NCBI RefSeq assembly: GCF_016612505.1
Contig: NZ_JAENRR010000026.1
Span: 1-64,000, forward strand
Direction: 5' to 3'
Length of the DNA stretch: 64,000 bases
DNA from: Carboxylicivirga marina
Lineage (GTDB): Bacteria; Bacteroidota; Bacteroidia; Bacteroidales; Marinilabiliaceae
A program made the translations under genes and the position numbers. This document shows positions 37,469 to 47,163 of this stretch, piece by piece (within the stretch, counting starts at the first letter, position 1; each line of letters begins with the position of its first letter). A model generated the notes under the pieces. That model was not told the origin of the DNA, made no database searches, and saw only the letters and a program-made list of their open reading frames with translations.

Positions 37469-37897
37469 ATGAAAGTACTCAACTCAATAATTGTCCTAAT
37501 TATTATTAGCATAGGATTATCATGCGATAGCGACGATGACACAATCAACAAAACATGTGAAGAGAAGATCATCGTTAGTTCCGAAACCTATTTGAATGCA
37601 CCTGATGATCATTTAAATATTAACGCCGTTAGGATTGAGGGCAACTGTCTGATAATTGATTTTGGTTCGAGCGGCTGTGATGGCAGTACCTGGGAGTTAA
37701 AACTGCTTGATGCTGATGTCATTTTAGAATCTTACCCGCCACAACGAAACATCAGACTTTCATTAAAAAACATGGAACTTTGTGATGCGTATTTTAGCAA
37801 GGAAATAGCCTACGACATTAGCGAGTTACAAGTGGGAGGCAACAAAGTTATCTTAAACATCAAAGGCTATGATGAAAAAGTGTTATATGAATATTAG
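37469..37897 (+). CDS. small lipoprotein of unknown function
   Basis: The 142-residue protein has a lipoprotein signal peptide (SIIVLIIISIGLSC, Cys at residue 19) followed by an acidic DSDDD retention-like stretch. The mature part is a beta-rich domain with a CDGSTWELKLL strand and a Cys pair. No family is recognised. It is 45 bases upstream of another lipoprotein gene. Confidence 0.65.
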   Translation: MKVLNSIIVLIIISIGLSCDSDDDTINKTCEEKIIVSSETYLNAPDDHLNINAVRIEGNCLIIDFGSSGCDGSTWELKLLDADVILESYPPQRNIRLSLKNMELCDAYFSKEIAYDISELQVGGNKVILNIKGYDEKVLYEY

Positions 37898-37941
37898 CCT
37901 GATTTCAAAAAGTTTTTTATTGATCATCCAATAAAACTAAC

Positions 37942-38424
37942 ATGATGAAATACTCTATCGCAAGAACAATAATTGGATTGGGCATTATCACCATGTTTTC
38001 AAATTTTAGTGGCTGTTCATGTCTATATCACAAACTTGAGAGAAATGATAACTATAGAATTGTATGTACTGAACCTAAAATGAACGATGGCTTAATGGTT
38101 TTAGATTTCACAATTTACATCAAACCGAAAGTATTCGATAAGAAAGCCACTTATAGAATTAAACCACTACTCGCAACTGGAGACACAACTATATTCTTTA
38201 ATACTCACATTTTGACAGGAGAATTGATTGAAAGCTTACACCCCACAGTTTCATGGCAAAATGGTGGTGGTTTCCGTTTTACCGATTCTACTAGGATAGA
38301 TATCAACAACATTAAAGAGTATGAAATTCTAGCTAAGCACTACCTCACAAGGGGAACGATTGATGAACCAATTGGTAGAATTGATTTGGATTTATATCTG
38401 ATGCATTCCAATATCAAGAATTAG
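37942..38424 (+). CDS. small lipoprotein of unknown function
   Basis: The 160-residue protein has a hydrophobic N-terminus ending FSGCSC, a probable lipobox, then a beta-rich domain (YRIVCTEPK, LDFTIYIKPKV, YRIKPLLATGD). No family is recognised. It follows the preceding lipoprotein gene and probably shares its transcript. Confidence 0.6.
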   Translation: MMKYSIARTIIGLGIITMFSNFSGCSCLYHKLERNDNYRIVCTEPKMNDGLMVLDFTIYIKPKVFDKKATYRIKPLLATGDTTIFFNTHILTGELIESLHPTVSWQNGGGFRFTDSTRIDINNIKEYEILAKHYLTRGTIDEPIGRIDLDLYLMHSNIKN

Positions 38425-38432
38425 CTTAGCAG

Positions 38433-38834
38433 TTAATCCCCTGCAAGATCACCCTCTCCAATATTTGTTTCTCGATAGTTACCTCTCTTATTTAGAGGGT
38501 TAATATCACCTTTACAAAAAGTTGGCAACACTTCATCATTAAGTTCAGTAAAGTCATATAGTATTTTAACTTTTCCGGTCATTTTATTAGTCCGTACAAC
38601 TTTGTAGCATTTTAATTTAGCATGCCAGTCTGTATCAAAGCAGCATGTATAGTACTGCTCACAACTTCCACAGTGACAATTATCCTTCTTGTTTAGTACA
38701 AAATATTTGAAAACATATTCGGGATAAAAATAATTGTAGATAGCTATGATTGGTTTTAGAAGAATAGCTAAGATTTTGATCACAATGCGGTCACCAACGA
38801 AACTATTCTTATTGCGATATTTTTTCTCTGACAT
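38433..38834 (-). CDS. cysteine-rich hypothetical protein
   Basis: The 133-residue protein has one hydrophobic helix (IVIKILAILLKPIIAIYNYFYP) and then a cysteine cluster CHCGSCEQYYTCCFD near residues 53-67 that could bind metal or form disulphides. No signal peptidase site is obvious, so it may be membrane-anchored. No family is recognised. Its stop codon lies 8 bases from the convergent lipoprotein stop. Confidence 0.55.
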   Translation of the reverse strand: MSEKKYRNKNSFVGDRIVIKILAILLKPIIAIYNYFYPEYVFKYFVLNKKDNCHCGSCEQYYTCCFDTDWHAKLKCYKVVRTNKMTGKVKILYDFTELNDEVLPTFCKGDINPLNKRGNYRETNIGEGDLAGD

Positions 38835-38852
38835 CGAATCTAGAAAAACAAA

Positions 38853-39429
38853 CTATTCTTTAATCCCATCCAATCCTAATTCAACGGCTACATTCTGCAT
38901 CCCCTTTATAGTTTCTTCAATTAACTCTTCTATGGGCATATTAAGCATTTCTGCTTTTGGTTATAATACCTCTATCCACTTTTGCTGCAAAACGCTTGTC
39001 TTTCCAACGTTTCTTAACCGATTTAACACTAAGGTTATGGATACTTTTATCGGGGCGAACCAGAACAGCCGTTGTAACCAAGCCTGTTAGTTCATCGCAG
39101 GCATATAACACTTTTTCCATCGTTTCAACAGGCTCAACCGTGGTACATATCTCCCAACCATGACTCATAACTGCTCGAATGTATTCCGCCGGCCAGTTCG
39201 CTTCTTTCAATATCGCTTCTGTCTTATCACAGTGTTCGTCCGGATACATTTCATAATCTAAGTCATGAACCAGACCAATAATTCCCCATTTTTCTTCGTC
39301 TTCTTCAAACCTTACAGCAAAATGTCGCATTACACTTTCTACCGCCAGGCCATGACGATAAAGACTATCTGTTTTGTTATATTCTTTGAACAGGCGAAGA
39401 GCCTCGTCTCTGTTAGGAACATTTTTCAT
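38853..39429 (-). pseudogene. HD-domain phosphohydrolase, frameshifted near the C-terminus
   Basis: The frame from 39429 reads an HD-domain protein (RHGLAVESVMRHFA near residue 25, LVHDLDYEMYP near 53, SHGWE near 89) but stops at 38941. In another frame the sequence continues MLNMPIEELIEETIKGMQ to a stop at 38853, the C-terminus I would expect for this family. The switch point is a four-base T run at 38955-38958 on the plus strand, so one inserted base explains it. The truncated 162-residue protein keeps all the catalytic motifs and might still work. Substrate unknown. Confidence 0.75.
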
Positions 39430-39555
39430 GTGATTTGGAATTTGATTAGCACATGAATGTAGTAAAAAAAGTTTGATCAGAAATCACCATAATTGCCCTA
39501 TTTGACATGGGCATCTCATCAAAAACATTTAAACTTGCATTTAAAACAATAATCA

Positions 39556-40215
39556 ATGACAATGCTCCAGTGGAGAAGAGTTGGACTTAACACCTACTCT
39601 TTTAAAAATCCATACAATTTCAGAAGTGACATTCACGCTTTAACCGAGGAAGAAATTACCTGGGCCGTTGATTACCATGTAGACACCAGACATAAACACC
39701 ATCATTTTAAACGTGTAGCACACTGGCCTGTGCATGTGCTCGATAATAAAAACTGGCCTTATCATATTGCTGTAAAAATGCTGGAGAGCATCACACACAC
39801 CTTTGATGCCAGTAACATTAATTATGCAGCTACTTTAGAATGCCTAAAGGCCATTGATAATAAAAAAAGAAACAAGAACGATAACGAGATATACGACGAT
39901 GAAACGTGTAATACCATGGCTCAACGTTTGGTACCGGTTTTAAGCTGTTGCGCCTACAAGGAGGAAACCATCAATTTCAAAAAACTAGATTATGACAGTG
40001 GTCTGGACCTGGGCAAGAAAGTGGCTTATCCTTTAAAGTATTTACGTGAATACACCCTAAAACATTATCGAATAGATTTGGCCTGCATTGTTACAACTCC
40101 TGATGGTTACCCCGTGCGCTTTTATAGCCAGTTTAGCAAAGAACAATTAAATGCCATGCGCCAAAAGGTATTTACTCACGACTGGGTGAATGAGCCGATT
40201 GTGGTAAAGTGGTAA
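39556..40215 (+). CDS. conserved hypothetical protein
   Basis: The 219-residue cytoplasmic protein has an aromatic- and histidine-rich N-terminus (VDYHVDTRHKHHHF near residues 38-51) and a C-terminal half with LREYTLKHYRIDLACIVTTPDGYP. There is no signal peptide. I recognise no family or catalytic motif. It stands alone, with convergent transcription beyond it. Confidence 0.6.
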   Translation: MTMLQWRRVGLNTYSFKNPYNFRSDIHALTEEEITWAVDYHVDTRHKHHHFKRVAHWPVHVLDNKNWPYHIAVKMLESITHTFDASNINYAATLECLKAIDNKKRNKNDNEIYDDETCNTMAQRLVPVLSCCAYKEETINFKKLDYDSGLDLGKKVAYPLKYLREYTLKHYRIDLACIVTTPDGYPVRFYSQFSKEQLNAMRQKVFTHDWVNEPIVVKW

Positions 40216-40233
40216 AATCGCCCTACTTTAGGA

Positions 40234-40542
40234 CTACAAGTAAACCCCTTCGCCTGACACTTTTTCGTAGATAGGTGTATCTTTCAACTGCTTATGCCAG
40301 TCTTCTTTGGCATAGATGTATAATGAGATGGACTGAGCAGATTGTAATTCCACCTGGTATCGTGCATCCAGATATTGTTGTTCTAAACGAAAATCGACTT
40401 TTTCATTTGTGAGTACATAAATCTGAATATCCTCATGCATACTTACACCTTGTGGGAATAACAACACCACCTCTGCGTAAGGATCCAATCCTTGCACATA
40501 CTCCTTCACTAATTCAGATATGTCGCCCTTTTGTTTGTTCAT
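40234..40542 (-). CDS. hypothetical protein, nucleotidyltransferase-like and degenerate
   Basis: The 102-residue protein has the shape of a minimal nucleotidyltransferase: YAEVVLLFPQG near residue 22 stands where GSRARG normally lies, followed by IQIYVLT where the second Asp strand would be. The catalytic Gly-Ser and Asp residues are not present, so activity is unlikely. The similarity is weak. It is a lone gene. Confidence 0.5.
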   Translation of the reverse strand: MNKQKGDISELVKEYVQGLDPYAEVVLLFPQGVSMHEDIQIYVLTNEKVDFRLEQQYLDARYQVELQSAQSISLYIYAKEDWHKQLKDTPIYEKVSGEGVYL

Positions 40543-40710
40543 GCCGCAAAAATAAGATTTAACTGCATTGTTAAGACAAATATCGTGCAGAAAACACGTG
40601 GCTTTATTGGTATTAAATTAAAAAGAAAGGCCTAGAGTCTATCAGACAGCATCATACACACCAATACATTTTCAAAAAAACTGTTGCTAAAACCCATATT
40701 AACACTAAAA

Positions 40711-43164
40711 CTACTCCATAACATAGACACGCTTCACCCGACGGCTAATGCTGGTTAAAATTTCGTAAGGAATAGTGTCCAATTGCTCTGCCATATGTGT
40801 AATTGTCTGTTGTATGCCGAAGACCTCCACCTCATCGCCTGCTTTCACTTCGATACCTGTTACATCGGCCATGCACATATCCATGCAAACATTACCTACA
40901 ATAGTTGCCGCATGTCCGTTAATGATGACCTGCCCAACTCCATTACTCAGGCGTCGGTTAAAACCATCGGCATAACCAATTGGAATAATGGCAATTTGCA
41001 TTGCTCCTCTGGCTTTCCCATTTCGGCTATAACCTACTGTTTCACCAGCCTTCACTGTTTTTAGTTGCGACACATATGACTTAAGCGTGGTTACTTGTTG
41101 TAAGGAATTAGTTTCCACTGCCGATACTCCATACATACCAATACCCAATCGCACCATATCCAGTTGTGCATTAGGAAATCTTTCAATGCCTGCCGAGTTA
41201 AGTATATGACGAATAAATCCGTGCCCCAGACCTGCTTCGAGCTTATTACATATCTCATCAAATTTCGTAATCTGTTGAGCTGTAAAACCATCATGCAAGG
41301 CGTCGTCGCTACCTGCAAGGTGAGAAAATACGCTATTAAGCTCTAATGCTGAATTCGATTGCAATTGTTGAATTAACTCATCCAGTTCGTTAACTAAGAA
41401 GCCCAAGCGATTCATACCTGTATCTACTTTAATATGAACGGATACCTTACTAAGCCCCTGTCTTTTCACAGCCGTTAAAAAAGCCTCCAATACTTCAAAA
41501 CTGTATATCTCAGGCTCCAGCTCATATTCCAGCATCATAGGAAAACTGCTCAGTTCAGGGTTCATTACAATTATAGGCAGGGTAATTCCCGCTTTACGCA
41601 ATTCAATACCTTCATCGGCAAAGGCCACACCCAGATAGTCGACTTTTTGGTGCGCCAGGAGGTTAGCGATTTCAAATGAACCTGTGCCATACGAGAAAGC
41701 TTTGACCATGGCTAGTAATTTGGTTTCTTTTTGAAGCTTAGCACGGAAATACTTCACATTTTCAGCCAGAGCATTAAGGTTAATTTCCAGCACCGTTTTA
41801 TGTCGTCGCTGTTCTAATAAGTCAGACACACGTTCGAAAGCAAATTGACGAGCCCCCTTTATAAGTATGGCTTCATTAGAAAATGTATTGATATCTATTT
41901 GTTGTAATAAGTCATCCGTTGTTCGAAAAGCATTTGCTCCACCCATGGCTTCATACAAATGCGCACCAACACCAATTAGTTTGTTGATGCCCTTATCTCG
42001 ACAAAGCTGTTGAATACGCAGGTATAATCCATCAGCATTCAAACCACTTTGCTGAATATCGGACAGAATCAATGTCTTCGACAAACCGTTTTTCGCACCC
42101 ATTTGATTCAGGTAATCCAAGGCTAATTCCAGGGAAGTCAGGTCAGCATTGTAACCATCATCAACCAATAAACAGTTATTAATACCCTCTTTTTGCTCCA
42201 AACGCATTGCCATACCAGATAGCTTTGGCATTTCAATCTGAAGCTGATCAATGCTAATACCCAAGTTCAATGAACAAAGCATTACCATTAGTGCATTTTC
42301 AATGGAGATAGCATCTTGAAATGGCACACTGACCTTAAATGGTTTCGACTGCCAAATTAGCTCTAATGTTGCAGATGACTTCGTATTGATGATTTTCTGC
42401 AAGCATAAGTTATTACTTGAGACTTCTCCGTAGCTCAAACATTTCTTAGTATGAAACTTTTCAGTGACGGCTTTCGAAATACGTTCATCATCACCATTAT
42501 AAAAAATTGTATGTGCCGACTTAAACAGCTTCAGTTTCTCTTGTAACTTTTCGTCTATGCTATCAAAGTTCTCCTGATGCGCTTGCCCTATATTGGTTAT
42601 AATACCATAATCTGCTTGTATACAATTGCCAAGGGCTTCCATTTCAGAAGGCATGGAAATACCAGCTTCAATAAGTGCATAATCAATGTCTTCAGACAGC
42701 ATCCAAATTGATAATGGCACACCAATCTGACTATTAAAGCTACGTGGCGAACGCCCCAACTTATAACTAGATTCAAGAATTCCCGCTAACCACTCCTTCA
42801 CAATGGTTTTACCATTACTCCCTGTAATTCCAATAAACGGAACCGAGAAATTTGAACGAATCTTTGTTGCTATTTGCTGAAGGCAAGTTACCGAATCCTT
42901 ACACTCAATAAAACCTGCACACGGATATTGTTCGTAATTAATATGCGCGCTGGCTTCTACTATAAACGCCCGTATTCCTTTGTCGTATAATTCAGATATA
43001 TAAGCATGTCCATCATTATTTGAGCTCTTAACAGCAATAAATAAAGTCTTTTGGGCCACAAAGGTTTTTCGACTGTCAAAGATTATTTTCTCAACACTTA
43101 TCCCGGCTTCACCTACTAGATTGGCACCACCCCATTCTGCTATTTGACCCAATGAATACGACAT
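40711..43164 (-). CDS. bifunctional MurF ligase / alanine racemase
   Basis: The 817-residue protein joins two cell-wall enzymes. Residues 1 to about 445 are MurF (UDP-MurNAc-tripeptide:D-Ala-D-Ala ligase; P-loop ITGSNGKT near residue 114). From about 450 the pyridoxal-phosphate enzyme alanine racemase follows, with the PLP lysine in AMVKAFSYG near residue 487 and the catalytic Tyr region RLGIGMYGVS near 680. The racemase supplies D-Ala for the dipeptide that MurF adds. This fusion is typical of Bacteroidota. The MurF ligase has its usual length. Confidence 0.95.
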   Translation of the reverse strand: MSYSLGQIAEWGGANLVGEAGISVEKIIFDSRKTFVAQKTLFIAVKSSNNDGHAYISELYDKGIRAFIVEASAHINYEQYPCAGFIECKDSVTCLQQIATKIRSNFSVPFIGITGSNGKTIVKEWLAGILESSYKLGRSPRSFNSQIGVPLSIWMLSEDIDYALIEAGISMPSEMEALGNCIQADYGIITNIGQAHQENFDSIDEKLQEKLKLFKSAHTIFYNGDDERISKAVTEKFHTKKCLSYGEVSSNNLCLQKIINTKSSATLELIWQSKPFKVSVPFQDAISIENALMVMLCSLNLGISIDQLQIEMPKLSGMAMRLEQKEGINNCLLVDDGYNADLTSLELALDYLNQMGAKNGLSKTLILSDIQQSGLNADGLYLRIQQLCRDKGINKLIGVGAHLYEAMGGANAFRTTDDLLQQIDINTFSNEAILIKGARQFAFERVSDLLEQRRHKTVLEINLNALAENVKYFRAKLQKETKLLAMVKAFSYGTGSFEIANLLAHQKVDYLGVAFADEGIELRKAGITLPIIVMNPELSSFPMMLEYELEPEIYSFEVLEAFLTAVKRQGLSKVSVHIKVDTGMNRLGFLVNELDELIQQLQSNSALELNSVFSHLAGSDDALHDGFTAQQITKFDEICNKLEAGLGHGFIRHILNSAGIERFPNAQLDMVRLGIGMYGVSAVETNSLQQVTTLKSYVSQLKTVKAGETVGYSRNGKARGAMQIAIIPIGYADGFNRRLSNGVGQVIINGHAATIVGNVCMDMCMADVTGIEVKAGDEVEVFGIQQTITHMAEQLDTIPYEILTSISRRVKRVYVME

Positions 43165-43167
43165 ACC

Positions 43168-43743
43168 TTATGAGTTAGCTTTATAAAAACAACAACGACA
43201 CAGCGGTTCATATTCTCCTTTTTCGCCCAATACCACCAATTTTTCTTCGTCAGAAAGGCGATGAGAAAACTGAGCTAAATCGCCGCAACGCATACAAATG
43301 GCATGCACCTTGGTCACATATTCGGCCGTTGCCAATAAAGACGGAATAGGTCCAAAAGGCTTGCCCTTAAAATCCATATCAAGTCCGGCAACAATCACTC
43401 GTATACCTTGATTAGCCAATTGATGACACACATTGGCAAGACCATTATCAAAGAATTGTGCCTCGTCGATACCCACCACATTTACATTGCCACTCAACAA
43501 CATAATATTACCCGATGATTCAACAGGTGTCGATCGAATGGCATTATCATCGTGCGATACCACTTCTGTTTCGCTGTACCTGACATCTACCATGGGTTTA
43601 AATATTTCTACTCTTTGCTGTGCTATTTTCGCACGTTTTAATCGTCGAAGAAGCTCCTCGGTTTTACCCGAAAACATGGAGCCCACAATCACTTCAATCC
43701 ATCCTTTTTGTGATTCTCTATTGGCCTTATTTTCAAGAAACAT
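43168..43743 (-). CDS. tdk: thymidine kinase
   Basis: The ATG at 43743 (191 residues) is chosen because the 41 upstream codons cross the divergent promoter and are not family-like. Walker [11 protein letters not shown] near residue 21, the DEAQFFD motif near residue 91 and two zinc-binding CxxC pairs (CMRCG, CRCC) identify type II TK. The enzyme phosphorylates thymidine for salvage. Its stop codon is 3 bases from the murF-alr start. Confidence 0.94.
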   Translation of the reverse strand: MFLENKANRESQKGWIEVIVGSMFSGKTEELLRRLKRAKIAQQRVEIFKPMVDVRYSETEVVSHDDNAIRSTPVESSGNIMLLSGNVNVVGIDEAQFFDNGLANVCHQLANQGIRVIVAGLDMDFKGKPFGPIPSLLATAEYVTKVHAICMRCGDLAQFSHRLSDEEKLVVLGEKGEYEPLCRCCFYKANS

Positions 43744-43775
43744 GTAGTGTATCCAGTTTTTTAAATTGCAATCGT

Positions 43776-43783
43776 TACATTTG
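43776..43783 (+). promoter_or_regulatory. candidate -7 box (TACATTTG)
   Basis: TACATTTG on the plus strand, 30 bases before the 297-residue gene, matches TAnnTTTG. A T-rich stretch lies upstream where the -33 element would be. Confidence 0.5.
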
Positions 43784-43812
43784 TAAAGTCTATTAAAAGC
43801 CACCTTATTACT

Positions 43813-44706
43813 ATGGAAAAAGAAGCACTCATAGATATTATCCTTAATGATATTAAAGAAGTTCACACCTTGGTCAACACCTTTAAAGGAAAGGATGAGC
43901 TCAACACAGCTTTTATCAACTTAACCCGCACTAAAATAGCAAACATTAATGAGGAGTTAACATTGTTGGAGCAACTTAATGATGAAAAATTACCAACAAC
44001 GGCTAACGAGTCAAGCTTAACTTCTCAGGCTATTGACGATACAAATTCGACAGACAACAGTGTGATAGCTGAATCGTCAAAGCGCTTTGTACAAGGTGAA
44101 TCTAACTTTGAATCACATCAAGCGTCTGAGACTAATAGAGTTGAAGCTGCAATTGATATTAAACCGGTGAAAGAAGAGGTCGTTATTGAAGAAACACCTG
44201 TTCCTGAGCAAACTGCGGTTCAAGAAAAAGAGGAAGATAATACGCCTGCTGCTATAGAAGAAGTTCCTGCCAGAGAAGAAGTGTTAACATCAATAGCCGA
44301 AAAGCAAGTTGTGGTCGAAGCACCTGAATCTACAGAAAATAGCACTACAACCAAGCCTGCAGGTCCATCTGCAACAAAATCATCAGTGTTGGGTGAAGTG
44401 ATTAACAAGGAGGCTTCATCGGTTAATGACAAGCTGTCGAATAATAAAACAAATGTGGATGATATTAAGCAGATAGGCAAACCGGTGAATGATGTCAGGA
44501 AGGCTTTTGGCTTAAATGACCGCTTTTATTTTCAGCGCGAGTTATTTAATAACAATGCCGACTTGTTTAACCAAACATTGGAGCAAATTAATAGCATGGA
44601 TTCATTTGATTCTGCTCTTAGTTTCCTGCAATCAAATTACAACTGGGCCAGTGATAATGAAGCGAGCGAATCATTTATTAAAAGTATAAAAAGACGGTTT
44701 ATTTAA
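43813..44706 (+). CDS. acidic conserved hypothetical protein
   Basis: The 297-residue protein has an N-terminal helical segment, a long acidic low-complexity linker rich in Glu, Thr and Ala (residues 55-185), and a C-terminal helical domain with [25 protein letters not shown] near residue 220 and a final SIKRRF. The C-terminal domain looks conserved across Bacteroidota, but I can name no function. It is divergent from tdk and precedes rsmI by 110 bases. Confidence 0.7.
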   Translation: MEKEALIDIILNDIKEVHTLVNTFKGKDELNTAFINLTRTKIANINEELTLLEQLNDEKLPTTANESSLTSQAIDDTNSTDNSVIAESSKRFVQGESNFESHQASETNRVEAAIDIKPVKEEVVIEETPVPEQTAVQEKEEDNTPAAIEEVPAREEVLTSIAEKQVVVEAPESTENSTTTKPAGPSATKSSVLGEVINKEASSVNDKLSNNKTNVDDIKQIGKPVNDVRKAFGLNDRFYFQRELFNNNADLFNQTLEQINSMDSFDSALSFLQSNYNWASDNEASESFIKSIKRRFI

Positions 44707-44816
44707 ATAGCTGCTTGATATGATTAATTGCTGATTTGATAGTTCAGTAAATCAATTTCATATCGCTCGGCAATTCAACACTATACATCACTGCAAATTG
44801 ACAAACCAAGGTATCA

Positions 44817-45524
44817 ATGAGTAAATTATATGTAGTGCCTACTCCCATAGGCAATCTGGAAGATATTACACTTCGCGCCATTCGAATTTTAAAAGAGGTG
44901 GATTTTATTTTAGCTGAAGATACTCGCACAACGGGCTTTTTATTAAAACACCTTGAAGTGAGTACACGAATGGTATCTCACCACAAGTTCAATGAGCACT
45001 CATCGGTTGATAAGGTATCTAACCGCTTGAAAGCCGGCGAAACAGCTGCATTGGTTTCTGATGCGGGTACTCCTGCCATATCTGATCCTGGTTATTTATT
45101 GGTCAAAAAATGTATTGAAGTTGGTATTGAGGTCGAATGTTTACCTGGCCCCACGGCCTTTGTTCCGGCTCTGGTTAATTCAGGATTACCCAATGACCGT
45201 TTTTGCTTCGAAGGCTTTTTACCACAAAAAAAAGGTAGAAAAACACGTTTAGAATGGTTGGCCAATGAAAGCCGGACCATGGTGTTTTACGAATCACCTT
45301 TTCGTTTGGTTAAAACACTAGGCCAGTTTATTGAGCACTTTGGTGCTGAACGAAAAGCTTCGGTATCACGTGAAATCAGTAAGCTACACGAAGAGAATAA
45401 ACAAGGAACACTTGATGAATTAATGCAATATTTCTCATCAAAAACCGTTAAAGGAGAGATAGTTATTGTTGTAGAAGGGAAAGCTGAAGAGAAGAAGAAA
45501 AAAGAGAGGAAAAGAGAAGAGTGA
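44817..45524 (+). CDS. rsmI: 16S rRNA (cytidine1402-2'-O)-methyltransferase
   Basis: The 235-residue SAM-dependent enzyme of the tetrapyrrole-methylase fold has the family signature YVVPTPIGNLEDIT at residue 5, EDTRTT near residue 39, VSDAGTPAISDPG near 80, and LPGPTAF. It methylates the ribose of C1402 in the ribosomal decoding centre. The C-terminal lysine/glutamate-rich tail (KKKKERKREE) is unusual but short. It sits between an acidic hypothetical gene and a lipoprotein gene. Confidence 0.95.
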   Translation: MSKLYVVPTPIGNLEDITLRAIRILKEVDFILAEDTRTTGFLLKHLEVSTRMVSHHKFNEHSSVDKVSNRLKAGETAALVSDAGTPAISDPGYLLVKKCIEVGIEVECLPGPTAFVPALVNSGLPNDRFCFEGFLPQKKGRKTRLEWLANESRTMVFYESPFRLVKTLGQFIEHFGAERKASVSREISKLHEENKQGTLDELMQYFSSKTVKGEIVIVVEGKAEEKKKKERKREE

Positions 45525-45576
45525 GGATAGAAAGTTTCCCAACACAAGCATACAAGAGAAAATAAAAACAAAACAC

Positions 45577-46461
45577 ATGAGATACGCACTAACCATTGCC
45601 CTAATTGCCATCCTGTTTGCCTGTAAGCAAACTCCCCAACAAACTGAAGTTACAAGCTCGGATAATACCCAGGAGCTTGATTCGTTAAAGATGCTTTCAA
45701 TGGATAAGGATCGACAAATGAATAGCCTGGTAGCTGCCTTATTAGAGATTGACGGTAATCTGCAAAAAATTAAAGAAAAGGAGCACCTCATCACTTTGAA
45801 TGTGGCGAATAACGAAAATGGCGGTGAAGCTCTTGAGGATCGCATTAATCGTGACATCCAGGTTATCTATGAATTAATGCTTCAAAATAAAGAGCAAATA
45901 TCGCAACTGGAAAAGCAATTACAGCAATCGGGTTCTAATAATACAAACCTGAGCAAATTGGTTAAACGACTCAATTCGCAACTAAAAGATAAAACAGTAG
46001 AAATTATACAGCTGCAAAAGAAACTGGAAAGCCAGAGTTTGCAAATTACAGACCTAAACTTTACCATTGAAGGGCTGCAATTGGTTGTTGACTCGCTTGA
46101 AGGTGTAAAGCATGCCACCCAACAAGAATTGGATGATACCATTGAAAAGCTTTATCGTGCCTGGTACGTATTTGGCACAAAAAAGGAGCTTAAAAATGAA
46201 GGTATTATTTCGAGTGAGGGTTTCTTAAGTAAAAAGAAGCTATTGTCTGAAGGCTATTCGCAAGACTATTTTACAACCATCGACTATCGTGAATTGGATT
46301 CACTATATGTATATATGCCCAAAGCAAAAATACTTTCTAACCATCCTAAATCAACCTATTCATTAGAACAAGGAACAGATGGTGCCATGATTCTTAAAAT
46401 TTCTAACAAAGAGGATTTTTGGAGCATGAGCCGACATTTGGTAATCCAGGTGGGGAAATAA
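45577..46461 (+). CDS. coiled-coil lipoprotein
   Basis: The 294-residue protein has a lipoprotein signal (ALIAILFAC, Cys near residue 16). From residue 60 to 195 heptad patterns indicate a long coiled coil (ISQLEKQLQQS, IIQLQKKLESQSLQI). A C-terminal globular domain of about 90 residues ends in HLVIQVGK. It is probably anchored to the outer membrane facing the periplasm. No function is assigned. It lies between rsmI and a nucleotidase gene, probably co-transcribed. Confidence 0.72.
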   Translation: MRYALTIALIAILFACKQTPQQTEVTSSDNTQELDSLKMLSMDKDRQMNSLVAALLEIDGNLQKIKEKEHLITLNVANNENGGEALEDRINRDIQVIYELMLQNKEQISQLEKQLQQSGSNNTNLSKLVKRLNSQLKDKTVEIIQLQKKLESQSLQITDLNFTIEGLQLVVDSLEGVKHATQQELDDTIEKLYRAWYVFGTKKELKNEGIISSEGFLSKKKLLSEGYSQDYFTTIDYRELDSLYVYMPKAKILSNHPKSTYSLEQGTDGAMILKISNKEDFWSMSRHLVIQVGK

Positions 46462-46470
46462 CAAGACACA

Positions 46471-47163
46471 ATGAAGAAATACAAACATCTCTTTTTTGAT
46501 TTAGACCATACTTTGTGGGATTTTGAGGCCAATTCAGAAGCAACCTTAAGGGAGATGTTTGAATCCTATAATCTATCACGCTTTTTCGCTGACTACGAAG
46601 ATTTTCATGCCAAATACGAACCGCATAACCTGCATTTATGGGCGCAATACCGTAAAAACCGAGTGACCAAAAAGGTGCTAAATGTACAGCGATTTTACCT
46701 TCCTTTTGCCGAAGTTGGCTTTGATGATTTTAGCATTGCTCAAAAATTTGCAAAAGACTACCTCGATATTAGTGGAACTAAAACCATTTTATTTCCAAAT
46801 ACCATTGAAGTATTAAGACAGTTGCAAGAGCGCTACCAATTACACATCATAACCAATGGCTTTAAAGAAGTGCAAAACCAAAAACTACAGAATAGTGGTT
46901 TACGACCATTTTTTACCAACATCTACATATCTGAACTAATTGGCGTACAAAAACCTCATGCCTACTTTTTTGATTATGCCATCAAAAGCAGTCATGCCAG
47001 CAGAAAGGAAAGTCTGGTTATTGGTGATAGCCTCGAAGCTGATATCAAAGGGGCAAAAAAGGCCGGCATCGATCAGGTGTTCTTCAATTCAAAAAAACAA
47101 TCTCATGATGAAGACATCACCTTTGTAATTAATGAGTTGAGAGAACTTCTGGAGTTTCTTTAG
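46471..47163 (+). CDS. YjjG-family HAD nucleotidase
   Basis: The 230-residue HAD hydrolase has motif I FFDLDHTLWDF at residues 8-18, motif II HIITNGF near residue 127, motif III lysine in GVQKPHAYFF near 157, and motif IV VIGDSLEADIKGA near 183. The length and cap resemble the YjjG noncanonical pyrimidine 5'-nucleotidases that clean the nucleotide pool. Its last 35 bases overlap the convergent cbiO gene, so their transcripts must overlap. Confidence 0.88.
   Translation: MKKYKHLFFDLDHTLWDFEANSEATLREMFESYNLSRFFADYEDFHAKYEPHNLHLWAQYRKNRVTKKVLNVQRFYLPFAEVGFDDFSIAQKFAKDYLDISGTKTILFPNTIEVLRQLQERYQLHIITNGFKEVQNQKLQNSGLRPFFTNIYISELIGVQKPHAYFFDYAIKSSHASRKESLVIGDSLEADIKGAKKAGIDQVFFNSKKQSHDEDITFVINELRELLEFL

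Noticed and set aside
37469-38424. Toxin/immunity pair formed by the two small lipoproteins
   Set aside because: Nothing in either protein indicates toxicity or immunity; the adjacency alone is not evidence.
43744-43866. N-terminal extension of thymidine kinase by 41 residues
   Set aside because: The extension is not family-like and would cross the divergent -7 box; the internal ATG at 43743 fits the family length.
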